Below are positions 20,323 to 30,178 of a stretch of DNA of 64,000 nt, in pieces; the stretch's first letter is position 1, and every line of letters begins with the position of its first letter. Under the pieces are notes generated by a model that ran no database searches, was not told the origin of the DNA, and was given only the letters and a program-made list of their open reading frames with translations. Origin of the DNA: Desulfuromonadales bacterium (GTDB lineage Bacteria; Desulfobacterota; Desulfuromonadia; Desulfuromonadales; BM103); the NCBI GenBank assembly GCA_030145205.1, contig JAQYVZ010000009.1:27382-91381 (forward strand), in the 5' to 3' direction. Made by a program: the position numbers and the translations under genes.

Positions 20323-21906
20323 TCAAAAAGTTATCTGGTGGGCCGACAGGATATGCTCGTGAGCCCGTAGTTTGTCTAGGGTGTCTTCCGGGATACTGCT
20401 GTCGACGCTGATCAGGGAGACGGCCTTGTCGTTAATGACCTGGCGGGAGAGGTTCATCATCGCAATGTTGATGTTCGCTTCGCCGAGAACCTGACCGATA
20501 TAGCCGATCATACCCGGTCGGTCGGCGTTGAACAGAACGAGAATGTGTCCCTTTGGAATGGTTTCGACGCTGTAGCCGTCCATGCTGACGATACGATAGT
20601 CACGTTCGTTGAACATGGCCCCGGTGACGCAATGTTCACCGCTGCTGCCGGTGATGGTCAGCCGGATCAGGCTGGAATATCCCAGCGATTCCTTGCTCTT
20701 GGTTTCCATGATGCGGATGCCGCGCTCCCGGGCAAGATGGGGAGCGTTGATGTAGTTGACCGTGGGGCCGACCATCGGGGTCAGCAGGCCCTTGAGTGCG
20801 GCCATGCTGAGCGGTGCGACCGGGAAGTCGGAGACGCTGCCGGCATATTCGAGACGGACCTCTTCGACCCCCTTGGCGGACAGTTGGGCCTGGAAGGCGC
20901 CTAGGCATTCCGCCATGTTGATGTAGGGCCGCAAGGTCTGTAACAGTTCTGCACTGATTGAGGGGACGTTGACTGCGTTGACGATCATGCCCTGCTGCAG
21001 AAAGTCAATCACCTGGCGGGCGACCTGCACGGTGACGTTGATCTGGGCATCGCGCGTGGCGGTTCGCAGGTGGGGGGTGCAGATCACCTGGTCGGACTTC
21101 AAGAGCGGATGGTCTGGCGGTGGGGGTTCTTTACAGAACACATCCAGCGCCGCGCCAGCAATCTGGCCGCTTTCCAGGGAAGCAATCAGAGCGTCTTCGT
21201 CGATCAAGCCACCAGTAGCGCAGTTGATGATATAGCTGCCCGGCTTCATGCTCGCAAGCGTCTCTGCATTCAGGAGGTTGCGGGTTTCAGCGTTGAGCGG
21301 GGTGTGCAGGGTCACAAAATCGGCGCGGGCCAGCAACTCTTCCAGCTCAACCTGCTCGGCGCCGAGCAGACGGATGGTTTCGCCGGCGAGATGCGGGTCG
21401 TACACCACGGCTTTCATCTTGAGCGCGCGGGCGCGTTCGATGACGAGGCGGCCGATTTTGCCGGCACCGACGACTCCAAGGGTCTTCCCGGCGATCTCAA
21501 CACCGTAATAGCGATCCGTTTCCCAGTGGCCGCTCTTGGTCGAGGTACAGGCGGAAGGGATCTGTCTGGCCAGGGCCATGAGCATGGCAATGGTGTGCTC
21601 GGCAGTGGTTGTCGTGCTGCCGAACGGCGTGTGCATGACAACCACGCCCTTGTGATTCGCCGCCTCCAAATCGATATTGTCTGTGCCGACACCGGCGCGG
21701 CCGATCGCCTTCAGGTTGCGGGCAGCAGCAAAGACCTCTTCGGTGACCTGGGTACCGCTACGGATGACCAGAGCATCGACGTCCTGAACCGCTTGCAGCA
21801 ACTCCTCGCTGGACAGACCAGGTTGGTAGTCGACAGTGAAGTCGCCGGCAGATTCGAAGAGCTTGAGCCCTTCCGCAGGAAATTTGTCGGAAATCAGGAT
21901 CTTCAT
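20323..21906 (-). CDS. serA: D-3-phosphoglycerate dehydrogenase
   Basis: 527 residues, the long SerA type: catalytic and NAD-binding domain (about 1-315; GRAGVGTDNID, VVGAGKIGRLV), an intervening substrate-binding domain (about 315-450), and a C-terminal ACT domain (about 455-527) starting HILVLFNADRPGMIGYIG. It makes 3-phosphohydroxypyruvate for serine synthesis and the ACT domain normally gives serine feedback. It precedes hisZ by 24 bases. Confidence 0.97.
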   Translation of the reverse strand: MKILISDKFPAEGLKLFESAGDFTVDYQPGLSSEELLQAVQDVDALVIRSGTQVTEEVFAAARNLKAIGRAGVGTDNIDLEAANHKGVVVMHTPFGSTTTTAEHTIAMLMALARQIPSACTSTKSGHWETDRYYGVEIAGKTLGVVGAGKIGRLVIERARALKMKAVVYDPHLAGETIRLLGAEQVELEELLARADFVTLHTPLNAETRNLLNAETLASMKPGSYIINCATGGLIDEDALIASLESGQIAGAALDVFCKEPPPPDHPLLKSDQVICTPHLRTATRDAQINVTVQVARQVIDFLQQGMIVNAVNVPSISAELLQTLRPYINMAECLGAFQAQLSAKGVEEVRLEYAGSVSDFPVAPLSMAALKGLLTPMVGPTVNYINAPHLARERGIRIMETKSKESLGYSSLIRLTITGSSGEHCVTGAMFNERDYRIVSMDGYSVETIPKGHILVLFNADRPGMIGYIGQVLGEANINIAMMNLSRQVINDKAVSLISVDSSIPEDTLDKLRAHEHILSAHQITF

Positions 21907-21934
21907 GGGTTCTCACCGCAAAAAATAATCACAT

Positions 21935-21960
21935 GGGAAAGAGGGATTACTCCCTTTCCC
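21935..21960 (-). terminator. Possible terminator between pepA and serA
   Basis: GGGAAA/TTTCCC and GGGA/TCCC stack into one stem with a two-base bulge and a TTAC loop. On the minus strand a TTTTTT run follows after about 9 bases. It could end pepA transcription within the serA leader; the spacing of the T run is not ideal. Confidence 0.45.
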
Positions 21961-22047
21961 CAACGTTACAAACTAGCAACCGGGACACCAGCTGTCAAGC
22001 GCAAAGGCGGCGTTTTTCTGTCGGTATTTCCCCTGAATCGGTGGAAA

Positions 22048-23556
22048 TCAGCTGCGCAGAGACTGCTGCCGCAAAAAGTCTGTCAACAGGCGGACGCCGA
22101 CGCCGGTGCCGCCTGCCGGGCCGTCGGGGGACGCTGCGCTGCGCCAAGCGGTGCCGGCAACATCCAGATGCGCCCATTGCATCCCTTTGGTGAACCTGCC
22201 CAGGAAGGCGGCTGCAGTGATGGCCCCGGCTGGTCGTCCCCCGGTGTTTTTGATGTCGGCTACGGAGCTTTTGATCTGCTCGTCGTACTCATCCCAGAGT
22301 GGCAAAGGCCAGAGACGTTCGCCGCTCTGGTCGCCCGCCTTGCGCAACGCCTCGATCAGGCGTTCGTCGTTGCCGAGGACCGCGGTCGCGTGATGTCCAA
22401 GCGCGATGATGCAGGCGCCGGTCAGGGTTGCCAAGTCGATCACCTGACGTGGTTCGAAGCGTTTGACGTAGGTGAGCGCGTCTGCGAGGATCATTCGCCC
22501 CTCGGCGTCGGTGTTGAGCACCTCGATAGTTTGTCCGGACAGGCTGGTCAGGATGTCGCCCGGTCGGATGGCTGTGCCGGAGGGCATGTTCTCTACGGCC
22601 GGGACCACGCCGACCAGATTGATCGGTAGTTCGAGCAGGGCGGCGGTCAGCATGGTGCCGAGCACCGCGGCGGCGCCGGCCATATCCATCTTCATTTCAT
22701 CCATTTTTTCGGCGGGTTTCAGCGAGATGCCGCCCGCGTCGAAGACGACCCCCTTGCCGACCAGGGCAACCGGTGCTTCTCCTGCGCCGCCGCCCTGGTA
22801 TTCGAGGGTGATCAGAAAGGGTTCGCGGGCGCTGCCCTGGGCAACGCCCAGCAAGGCGCCCATTCCTTCCTCGCGTAGCGTGTCGCGGCCCATGATCTCG
22901 CAGCGCATGCCGGTCTCTTCCGCAATGCTGCGGGCCTGCTCGGCCAGGAACGCTGGAGATTTGATGTTGCCCGGTTCGTTGACCAGATCCCTGGCCAGAA
23001 AAACGCCGCGCACCAAGTTGCGGGTGTTGGCGATTTCGCGCGCGGCCAGCGTCTGTTCCGCCGGCGTGTTGACGAGCAGGGAGATTGTCTCCGGAGAGGT
23101 CTCCTGGCGGGCATCTTCACCCGTCTGGTAGCGGTCGAAGCGGTAACCGGCCAGCAGCAGTCCTTCCGCCGTTGCCCGAATCCGGTCGGCCAGTGGCGTA
23201 TTCGGCAGGTCGAGCAGGGACAGGGCGCAGCTCAGGGTGCGTAGTTTGCTTTTTCGGAGTTGGCCGATGGCGGTGGCTGCCGCTTTGCGGAGCTGTCCGG
23301 CAGTGCAGTTGCGGCGTGTTCCCAGGCCAGTCAGCACAATGCGGGCCGCCGGGAGTGTTCCGAGCGGGCGCAGCAGCAGGGTCTCTCCCGGTTTGCCCGC
23401 AAACTCTCCGGCGCGCCGGGCTTTGGTAAGGGTGTTTTGGAGCTGGGTGTCAAGCTCCTTCAGCAGCGGAGTGCTGAAGTCTTTTTCAAAGACGCCCAGA
23501 ATCAGGCAGTCGGTTTTCTGTTTTAAGGGGCTGGTTCGGCAGATTTTAGCTTGCAT
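22048..23556 (-). CDS. pepA: Leucyl (cytosol) aminopeptidase, M17 family
   Basis: 502 residues. The C-terminal catalytic domain has VGKGVVFDAGGISLKP (metal-binding Lys/Asp), KMDMAGAAAVLG and the M17 signature NTDAEGRMILADAL. It removes N-terminal residues from peptides in the cytosol using two metal ions. ATG at 23556 chosen; a TTG one codon upstream is less likely. Confidence 0.96.
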   Translation of the reverse strand: MQAKICRTSPLKQKTDCLILGVFEKDFSTPLLKELDTQLQNTLTKARRAGEFAGKPGETLLLRPLGTLPAARIVLTGLGTRRNCTAGQLRKAAATAIGQLRKSKLRTLSCALSLLDLPNTPLADRIRATAEGLLLAGYRFDRYQTGEDARQETSPETISLLVNTPAEQTLAAREIANTRNLVRGVFLARDLVNEPGNIKSPAFLAEQARSIAEETGMRCEIMGRDTLREEGMGALLGVAQGSAREPFLITLEYQGGGAGEAPVALVGKGVVFDAGGISLKPAEKMDEMKMDMAGAAAVLGTMLTAALLELPINLVGVVPAVENMPSGTAIRPGDILTSLSGQTIEVLNTDAEGRMILADALTYVKRFEPRQVIDLATLTGACIIALGHHATAVLGNDERLIEALRKAGDQSGERLWPLPLWDEYDEQIKSSVADIKNTGGRPAGAITAAAFLGRFTKGMQWAHLDVAGTAWRSAASPDGPAGGTGVGVRLLTDFLRQQSLRS

Positions 23557-23624
23557 CAATCGGTTGACTCCGTGGTTCGGGGGTGGAAAGTGTGGAGGGC
23601 GGGCCTTTGCCAGCTGATGTCGGT

Positions 23625-24065
23625 TCAGTGCTTGCCCAGCTTTGCCAGAAGTTTTCCGGCGGAACGGTTGAGGAAGTGTTCCCGTTCCAGAGAGGCAAAG
23701 ACCGGATTTTTACGCAGGCCGAGACGGTGCAGCTCGTCGATAATCGGCTGATATCGCTTGTGCTTTAAACCCTTGCGGAACGTGAGGATGGCGCGTTTTC
23801 TCTGCCGGGCCAGTACGTAGACGCGCCCCAGCATGTAGTAGTGCTCCGGGTTGTTCGGCTCTACAGCCAGGGCCTGCTGGCAAAGTTTTTGCGCTTTCTG
23901 GAACTGACGACGTTCCCGTGCCAGGCAGTAGGCGAGAGCCGACTGGATGGTCGGTGTGGGCTGGACCTGAACGGCATTTTCCAGGTGCATCAACGCGACC
24001 AGGGTGTCGTCCTGGCGCAGCGCGTTCAAGCCTTTTTCAACCATCTCCTGGCTGGATGTATCCAT
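23625..24065 (-). CDS. Tetratricopeptide-repeat protein
   Basis: 146 residues, no signal peptide. Helical TPR units are visible: LNALRQDDTLVALMHLENAVQVQP, LAYCLARERRQFQKAQKLCQQALAVEPNNPEHYYMLG, VYVLARQRKRAILTFRKGL. TPR proteins mediate protein contacts; the partner is unknown. It lies 66 bases upstream of pepA on the same strand. Confidence 0.85.
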   Translation of the reverse strand: MDTSSQEMVEKGLNALRQDDTLVALMHLENAVQVQPTPTIQSALAYCLARERRQFQKAQKLCQQALAVEPNNPEHYYMLGRVYVLARQRKRAILTFRKGLKHKRYQPIIDELHRLGLRKNPVFASLEREHFLNRSAGKLLAKLGKH

Positions 24066-24123
24066 AGGTGTTTTTCCTTGTAGGGTGAAACTCTATTAGT
24101 TTCTAAACAGGATAACCCAGCTT

Positions 24124-24153
24124 GCCCAAACCGGCAAGTCAGCCGGTTTGGGC
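24124..24153. repeat. 12-bp inverted repeat in a divergent intergenic region
   Basis: GCCCAAACCGGC and GCCGGTTTGGGC are separated by 6 bases, between the divergent TPR gene and the PstS-like gene. There is no T run, and neither adjacent gene ends here, so a regulatory role is more likely than termination. Confidence 0.5.
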
Positions 24154-24266
24154 AATGCGATAAATCTTGCGTCATGCGGGCAGTGATGCTAGCCTAAAAG
24201 ACTGATTTTCCTGTTTAATGACTCCATTTGTAACGTGCTAAGGCTCGGCGGCGCAGAGAAATAACC

Positions 24267-25091
24267 ATGGCGGGTGTTTTACGAATCATCGGAATGCTGC
24301 TTGTTGTGTTGACAGGCGTATTGCTGCACGGGCCGCTTGCGGCCGAGGGCCACGAGTTCCTGACCCTGCGGTTTATCGGGCCGGACCCCCTGCAGCGGTT
24401 GTTCATGCCGAAAATGGGGGAACTGTTTTTCGAGCAGACCGAGATTCATGTCGATGTTGTGAAGGGAAGCGCGCAGCAGGGTCTGCAGGCCGTGTTGTCC
24501 GGTGAGGCTGACCTGACCGGCCTGGACAGGCCGTTGACCGATGTCGAAAAAGCGCAAGGCCTGGTTGCCCACACGTTGGGTTGGGACGCCCTGGCGGTCG
24601 TTGTCCATCGCGACAACCCGCTCGCCGGTCTGGAGATGGAAACGCTTCGGGGTATTATGTCTGGGCGTATCACCCGGTGGCAGGATTGCGGAGGCGCGGA
24701 CCTGCCGGTCGTGGTCGTGGCCTGCCCGCGGGGGTCGCGGGTCAGAGGGCTTGTGCGCGAACTGGTTCTGGCTGAGGAACCTCTGCTGCGCCGGGCGGTC
24801 GTTTCGGCAATCGTCGACCAGGCGGACAACCATGTCGCCATGTTCCCGGGCGGGATTGCTCTCCTCGGGGCCACCATGGTTGATAACCCCAAGGTCAAAG
24901 TTCTGCTGATCGAAGGTGCTGCGCCGGTTGTAACGGCTCTGGCCAGTGAACGCTATCCGTTGACCAAACCGCTTTCCCTGGTGACCCGTGGCGAGCCACG
25001 GAACGAGCTGGCCGTGCTGGTCGACCTGGCGCGCGGTTCCGTCGGCAAAAGTATTTTCGCGGAACATTTTATCCCGCGGCTGCAAGAGTGA
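24267..25091 (+). CDS. PstS-like periplasmic substrate-binding protein
   Basis: 274 residues with a signal peptide (about 1-26). The fold pattern is that of the phosphate-binding-like PBP domain: early FIGPDPLQRLFMPKMGELFFEQ, GSAQQGLQAVLSGEADLTGLDRPL, ALAVVVHRDNPL, then TLRGIMSGRITRW. It could bind phosphate or another small anion. There is no Pst transporter nearby; instead a chemoreceptor follows after 59 bases, suggesting a sensing role. Confidence 0.8.
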   Translation: MAGVLRIIGMLLVVLTGVLLHGPLAAEGHEFLTLRFIGPDPLQRLFMPKMGELFFEQTEIHVDVVKGSAQQGLQAVLSGEADLTGLDRPLTDVEKAQGLVAHTLGWDALAVVVHRDNPLAGLEMETLRGIMSGRITRWQDCGGADLPVVVVACPRGSRVRGLVRELVLAEEPLLRRAVVSAIVDQADNHVAMFPGGIALLGATMVDNPKVKVLLIEGAAPVVTALASERYPLTKPLSLVTRGEPRNELAVLVDLARGSVGKSIFAEHFIPRLQE

Positions 25092-25150
25092 GAAGATGTA
25101 CACCAGGTTGCTGCTGGTGGCGTAAACGGTTTTTTTGATGAGGTCATAAT

Positions 25151-27508
25151 ATGAAACTGCGCTTCAAAATTCTGCTTGCCCTAGTGATTGTCTCGGTTGT
25201 GCCTCTGGTGGTATCCCTTTGGATTGCCGGCGGGATGTCGATCAAGGAGCTGGAAGTTCAGTTGGCGGACCGGGTAGAGCGGGCGTCGATTTTCCTGCAG
25301 CAGACCACGACGAATTCGTCGACAGAGAATCTGAAATATATCAAGCTTTTGGCCGGCAACCCGTTCATGGTCAACGCAGTTTACTCTACGACCTTGAGCG
25401 GAGATGAGTCGCAACTGGTCTCCGTGCTGACCAACGAAGACCTGCCCTTCGACCAGGTGCAAATTCTGGACATTGAGGGCAACCAGATTTACCGGCGTAT
25501 GTATGACATGGACGAGCTTCCCTCCACGTCCGGTGTGGAGCATCCGGTCATTGAAGCGACGCTGGAGGGTGAGGCCTATGCGGAAACCGGGGTGTTCGAT
25601 GGTCGCATGGCGATTGTTGCGGCGGCGCCGATTCAGATGTACGGCGACCCGATCGGTCATATAGTCGGTGTGACGTTTTTCGATGCACGCATGGCCAGGC
25701 GTTTGAAGAGCCTGAGTGCAATGGAGATCGCTTTTTTTGACGGCCGCGGTATTTTTTACTCCACAGCGGAAGAGCTGGGGCGCATCAACCTTGATGAGGT
25801 CCTCAACACCAATGAGTTCCAGATGCAGATCGAAGGGCGCAACCAGCGAGTGTCCTACGTGTCGATCGGCAATAAGGAACGGGGTGTGCTGATGGCTCTG
25901 GATATAACCGACATCGGCCTGGCCGAAGGACGCATTCAGAAACTGTTGCTGATTGTTGCGACGGTGGCGACCATGGCTGCCTTGTTGGTTGGCATGTTTG
26001 TGGCGGCGGGGATCGTGCGGCCTTTGCAGCAAGTGGTCGGCAACCTGAAAGAGATTGCCGAAGGTGAGGGTGACCTGACGCGGGAGCTGGCAGTCAAGAG
26101 CAAAGATGAAGTCGGCCTGCTGGCGACCAGTTTCAACGGTTTCCTGCTACGGCAGCGGGAGCTGGTGAGCCGGGTCCTGGGCGTCACCCGGGAGCTGTCG
26201 GAGTCCAACGAGAGAATCAAGTCCTCGTCGCATGAGGTAATGGAAGGTGCGGTGCGCCAGTCGCAGTCGCTGGAAGAATCCTCGCGTGGCATCGAGGGGA
26301 TTGATGAGGCTGCGGGCGGAATTTCGGAAAGTACGGGGCACCTGGTCTCTGCGGCGGAGGAAAGCTCCTCGGCTATGCTCGAGCTGGGGGCGACCATCGA
26401 GGAAATCGCCAGTCAGATGGAGAAGCTGTTCGCCACCGTTGATGAAACCTCCAGTTCGATCAATGAGATGTCGGTCGCCAGCCAGGAGGTGTCGGAAAAT
26501 GTCAACATCCTGACTTCGTCGACGGAAGTGACCGTCTCGTCGATGATGGAAATGGATGCCTCCATCAAGGAGATCGAGGAGAATGCCGCCCTGACCAGCC
26601 AGTTCTCCAACGAGGCGGCGGAAGATGCCCAGCAGGGCAAGCATACGGTCGAGGAAACCATCCGCGGCATCGAATCGATTCGCGACACAGTTGATCACGC
26701 CAGCCAGGCAATTATGGAGCTGGGCAACCAGTCGAGCGAAATCGGCAAGATTCTGACCGTTATCGACGAGGTGGCGGACCAGACCAGCCTGTTGGCGCTG
26801 AACGCAGCGATCATTGCCGCCCAGGCGGGCGAGCATGGCAAGGGCTTTGCTGTTGTCGCCGATGAAATTCGCGAGCTGGCCGAGCGCACCGCCGTTTCGA
26901 CCCGGGAGATTGCCACGATCATCGGCAACCTCCAGGAGGGAACCCAGGAAGCGGTGCTGGCTATGAACAAAGGCAGTGAACGAGTCCACGCGGAGGTCCA
27001 ACGCTCGCAGCAGGCCGGCGTGGCCCTTGAGAAGATCCGGACCAGTACCCTGAAGGCGATGGAGCAGGTCAACGGCATCGTACGGGCGACCCAGGAACAG
27101 TCGCGGGGCAGCCGGCAGGTAACCGACTCCATGAATCAGGTCGCTTCCATGCTGGAGCAGATCGCCTCCGCGGTCAATCAGCAGTCGTCCGGCAACCGGC
27201 AGTTGGCGGAAAGCGCGGAAGCGATGCGGGATATCGCGGCGCACGGCAAGCAAAGTACCGGTGAACAGGCTCGCGGCGTACGCCAGATCACACAGAGCAT
27301 GGAACAGATTCGCTCCATGATTGCCCGGATCGACGAGGCAACCAAGGAAATGTCCCAGCGCAGCCGACAGGTTGTCGATGCGGTCAACAGTGTCCACAAG
27401 GTGGCGGAGGGTAACGCCAGCCGGACAGCCGAGTTGGATCAGGTCGTCGAAGCGCTCGATCGTTTGACTGGTGAACTGCAAAGCGAGGTCGGGGCGTTCA
27501 AGGTATGA
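25151..27508 (+). CDS. Methyl-accepting chemotaxis protein
   Basis: 785 residues: membrane helix about 7-27, periplasmic Cache-like sensor about 30-255, second helix about 262-290, HAMP ([24 protein letters not shown]), then a long cytoplasmic coiled coil with the hairpin tip [20 protein letters not shown] and [16 protein letters not shown]. The tip has [12 protein letters not shown] where EAARAGEQGRG is usual. It follows the PstS-like gene and overlaps the next start by 4 bases (ATGA). It would signal to CheA/CheW encoded elsewhere. Confidence 0.95.
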   Translation: MKLRFKILLALVIVSVVPLVVSLWIAGGMSIKELEVQLADRVERASIFLQQTTTNSSTENLKYIKLLAGNPFMVNAVYSTTLSGDESQLVSVLTNEDLPFDQVQILDIEGNQIYRRMYDMDELPSTSGVEHPVIEATLEGEAYAETGVFDGRMAIVAAAPIQMYGDPIGHIVGVTFFDARMARRLKSLSAMEIAFFDGRGIFYSTAEELGRINLDEVLNTNEFQMQIEGRNQRVSYVSIGNKERGVLMALDITDIGLAEGRIQKLLLIVATVATMAALLVGMFVAAGIVRPLQQVVGNLKEIAEGEGDLTRELAVKSKDEVGLLATSFNGFLLRQRELVSRVLGVTRELSESNERIKSSSHEVMEGAVRQSQSLEESSRGIEGIDEAAGGISESTGHLVSAAEESSSAMLELGATIEEIASQMEKLFATVDETSSSINEMSVASQEVSENVNILTSSTEVTVSSMMEMDASIKEIEENAALTSQFSNEAAEDAQQGKHTVEETIRGIESIRDTVDHASQAIMELGNQSSEIGKILTVIDEVADQTSLLALNAAIIAAQAGEHGKGFAVVADEIRELAERTAVSTREIATIIGNLQEGTQEAVLAMNKGSERVHAEVQRSQQAGVALEKIRTSTLKAMEQVNGIVRATQEQSRGSRQVTDSMNQVASMLEQIASAVNQQSSGNRQLAESAEAMRDIAAHGKQSTGEQARGVRQITQSMEQIRSMIARIDEATKEMSQRSRQVVDAVNSVHKVAEGNASRTAELDQVVEALDRLTGELQSEVGAFKV

Positions 27509-28290
27509 TCGATCGGACCGTGTCCCTGACAATCCTGGGCTCCGGAACCAGTACTGGAGTCCCGGTTCTGGGGTGCGGGTGCGATGTCTGCCGTTCCGAT
27601 TTGCCGCGCAACCAGCGCACCCGCTGCAGCGCTTTGCTGAGCTGGGCGGGGCGCAATATCCTGATCGATACCTCGACCGATTTTCGGCAGCAGGGGCTGC
27701 GGGCAGGTCTCGATCGGGTGGATGCGGTTCTGTTTACGCACACGCACGCGGATCACGTGCATGGGATTGATGATCTGCGCACGCTTTCTCCTGCGAGAGG
27801 CGCCGCCATCCCGGTGTACGGTTCACATCAGACGGTCGAGGCGATCCAGCGGGTGTTCAGCTATATTTTTCAGGGGGACGGCGAGCCTGGCTATCGGCCG
27901 CGTCTGCAGCTCAGTGCAGTGGCAGCCCCTTTCGAGCTATTTGGGCAGGTTGTGACACCTGTTCCGCTGGAGCATGGTGATGGGCAGTGCTTCGGCTACC
28001 GGGTCGGGCCGCTGGCCTATCTGACCGATTGCAGCAGGGTTCCCGAATCCTCGTTGCCATTGCTGGTCGGGCTCGAACTGCTGGTGGTGGATGCTCTGCG
28101 GTTTACCGCGCATGACAAACACTATACGATTGATGAGGCGATTGCGCTGGCGGGGGCTCTGGATGTCCCCCGGGCCGTGCTGACACACCTCGGCCATGAT
28201 GTGGATTACGTTCGGCACGGTGCCGATTTACCGGCGGGCATCGAGTTCGCCTACGACGGCCAGCAGCTGACCCTGCAGGTCGGAAATTAA
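27505..28290 (+). CDS. MBL-fold hydrolase, PhnP-like
   Basis: 261 residues. Metal-binding motifs are [10 protein letters not shown], a downstream EHGD and a terminal THLGHDV. The N-terminal [21 protein letters not shown] matches the PhnP/LipB-associated MBL group, whose members cleave cyclic phosphodiesters. No phosphonate genes are adjacent, so the substrate is open. The start overlaps the chemoreceptor stop. Confidence 0.9.
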   Translation: MIDRTVSLTILGSGTSTGVPVLGCGCDVCRSDLPRNQRTRCSALLSWAGRNILIDTSTDFRQQGLRAGLDRVDAVLFTHTHADHVHGIDDLRTLSPARGAAIPVYGSHQTVEAIQRVFSYIFQGDGEPGYRPRLQLSAVAAPFELFGQVVTPVPLEHGDGQCFGYRVGPLAYLTDCSRVPESSLPLLVGLELLVVDALRFTAHDKHYTIDEAIALAGALDVPRAVLTHLGHDVDYVRHGADLPAGIEFAYDGQQLTLQVGN

Positions 28291-28309
28291 CGTGGGACCA
28301 AAGAGACTG

Positions 28310-30148
28310 ATGAGCACAACGCGACCCCAGGAAATACGACTGCACGGGCATCTCGACGATACCATCGAGTATTTTGCGATGGCCGTGGCTCGTGATGTTT
28401 ACAGCCGTTATTTTTTCGAGACGGGTGAGACGTCGCTGCGGTTTTTTTCGCCCGGCAATGAATTTGTGCTGGAGGAGGCGCAAGCCAGGCACCGTGGCAA
28501 CGGTGGCTCCTTCTGCGAATACATGTTCGGCGTCGACCAGCCGTTGGCGGATCTTGCCAAGACCGACGCCCGCAACCGGCTGGTGCTTTACGGGGCCTTT
28601 TATCAGCAGACTGGTCACCTGGAGTTTACGGCGAAAACGGATGAAATTCAGAGCTATGAGCGCATCTTTTTTGATGGCAATGCCATCCATAACTACTTTT
28701 TCTTTCTGACCGGATCGGTCTCGGGAGGTTTGCAGGAACAGCAGGAATCTTTAGCGCGGTTGCTCGGCAAGACCCTTAAGCAGTCGCCTAATGTTGGTCT
28801 TGGGGACGATGCGGAGTTAATGGAAGAGATCTATAGCCTGCTCGGGCATCGTAGCTCCTTCTACCTGGTCAAACTGGTCAACAAGAAGCACAAGCAGTAT
28901 CACGATCTGTTCAGTGAACTCTACACCACCTACAAGGCGATTCCGGATGAAGAGTTCCAGCAGTTGCAGCAGTTGGCCGAAACGCTGCAGATCGACAAGT
29001 ACCAGCAGGAGCGCATCCGGATTGACGTCATGTACAAGCATCCGGACAACCAGCGGATTGTCGATGAATACAAGAACATCCTGATCGAATGCAATCGCAA
29101 GGGCACCATCAACCAGCTGGAAAATGCTCGTCTGACCCGCTTGAAGACCCTTTCGGTGCGGAACAAAATCCCGTCAGCACTCTTCTATACGCTGGACGAA
29201 TTACTCAAACATGACAAGTTGGTCGATCTGGACGAGCAGGATTATCTGGCTGAGACCCGGCAGGTTCTCGAGGGGATTTTCTTTGCCGAAGCCATGATTG
29301 ACGTCAGCATCACCGCAGAGGATATGGGCGTGCTGCTGCACGCCAAGCGCCAGGCGAGTGAGAACCGCGACCATACCTTTGAACATATCCTGCTGGAAAC
29401 CGGCAAGGCTTGTGATGAGACGATTCACGAAGGGGGGGACATCTCTCTGCTGGAGAACTTCTCGTACATCGTCACCTTCTTTGATCGCTACGACAACACC
29501 TCGGCGGTGATCAACGAACTGGCTTTTATGGAAAACTCCCGTTTTGCAGAGGAGCAGGTGCGCAGCCTGCTCGGCAGCAAGAAGGCTTTCTGCGAGCTGG
29601 GCCGGGATCTCTGGACCGACCTGTTTTTCCTGCCGATTTTTGAAAACAAGTACCTGGGGCAGTTCGGCCGCAAAAAGATTATCAGCCTCGAGAATGGCCT
29701 GAAGATGATTGAAGACGGTCGCCTCACAGTGGATGCCCTGCTGGTGCAAATCCGGGGGGTCGGGCAGGAGGAGCGTCTTTACGGAATCCTGCTTTCGCAT
29801 GTAAAAGAGCGGATTCGCAATTTCTATTCGCGCTACAATACCCGCGCTGAGCAGGATGAACTGCTGGCCGAGGTCTCCGAAGAGCTGCACAACAAGAAAG
29901 TTTATGATGGCGAGATCCCGGCCGCCCTGTTCCGCAATGTTGTCGTCAACATCAAGAAAGAGGCGGTCTACCTGCACAACCTCCTGCCCGGCATTATTGC
30001 CGAACGTGATGTCGCACTGCGCGAGGACTTCCTTGACAACAGCGGCCTCGATCGGTTCTATGTGGAGGAGCTTGAACGGGAGTACTTTGAACTGAACAAC
30101 CTTGACATGGACAACCTCTACCAGATTCGTAAAGGCTATGCCGATTGA
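28310..30148 (+). CDS. Large uncharacterised protein conserved in Geobacter relatives (TIGR04442-like)
   Basis: About 612 residues, soluble, mostly helical, no signal peptide and few cysteines. I recall a family (TIGR04442) of this size and kind restricted mainly to Desulfuromonadales, but I cannot check it. No catalytic motif is visible; a long charged helical centre (LFSELYTTYKAIPDEEFQQL onward) suggests protein-protein contacts. ATG at 28310 chosen with AAGAGA upstream; GTG at 28292 is possible. It lies between an MBL hydrolase and an EF-G, 30 bases from the latter. Confidence 0.72.
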   Translation: MSTTRPQEIRLHGHLDDTIEYFAMAVARDVYSRYFFETGETSLRFFSPGNEFVLEEAQARHRGNGGSFCEYMFGVDQPLADLAKTDARNRLVLYGAFYQQTGHLEFTAKTDEIQSYERIFFDGNAIHNYFFFLTGSVSGGLQEQQESLARLLGKTLKQSPNVGLGDDAELMEEIYSLLGHRSSFYLVKLVNKKHKQYHDLFSELYTTYKAIPDEEFQQLQQLAETLQIDKYQQERIRIDVMYKHPDNQRIVDEYKNILIECNRKGTINQLENARLTRLKTLSVRNKIPSALFYTLDELLKHDKLVDLDEQDYLAETRQVLEGIFFAEAMIDVSITAEDMGVLLHAKRQASENRDHTFEHILLETGKACDETIHEGGDISLLENFSYIVTFFDRYDNTSAVINELAFMENSRFAEEQVRSLLGSKKAFCELGRDLWTDLFFLPIFENKYLGQFGRKKIISLENGLKMIEDGRLTVDALLVQIRGVGQEERLYGILLSHVKERIRNFYSRYNTRAEQDELLAEVSEELHNKKVYDGEIPAALFRNVVVNIKKEAVYLHNLLPGIIAERDVALREDFLDNSGLDRFYVEELEREYFELNNLDMDNLYQIRKGYAD

Positions 30149-30178
30149 TGCGGCGGCCCCTGCTCTTGTACTGTCATT

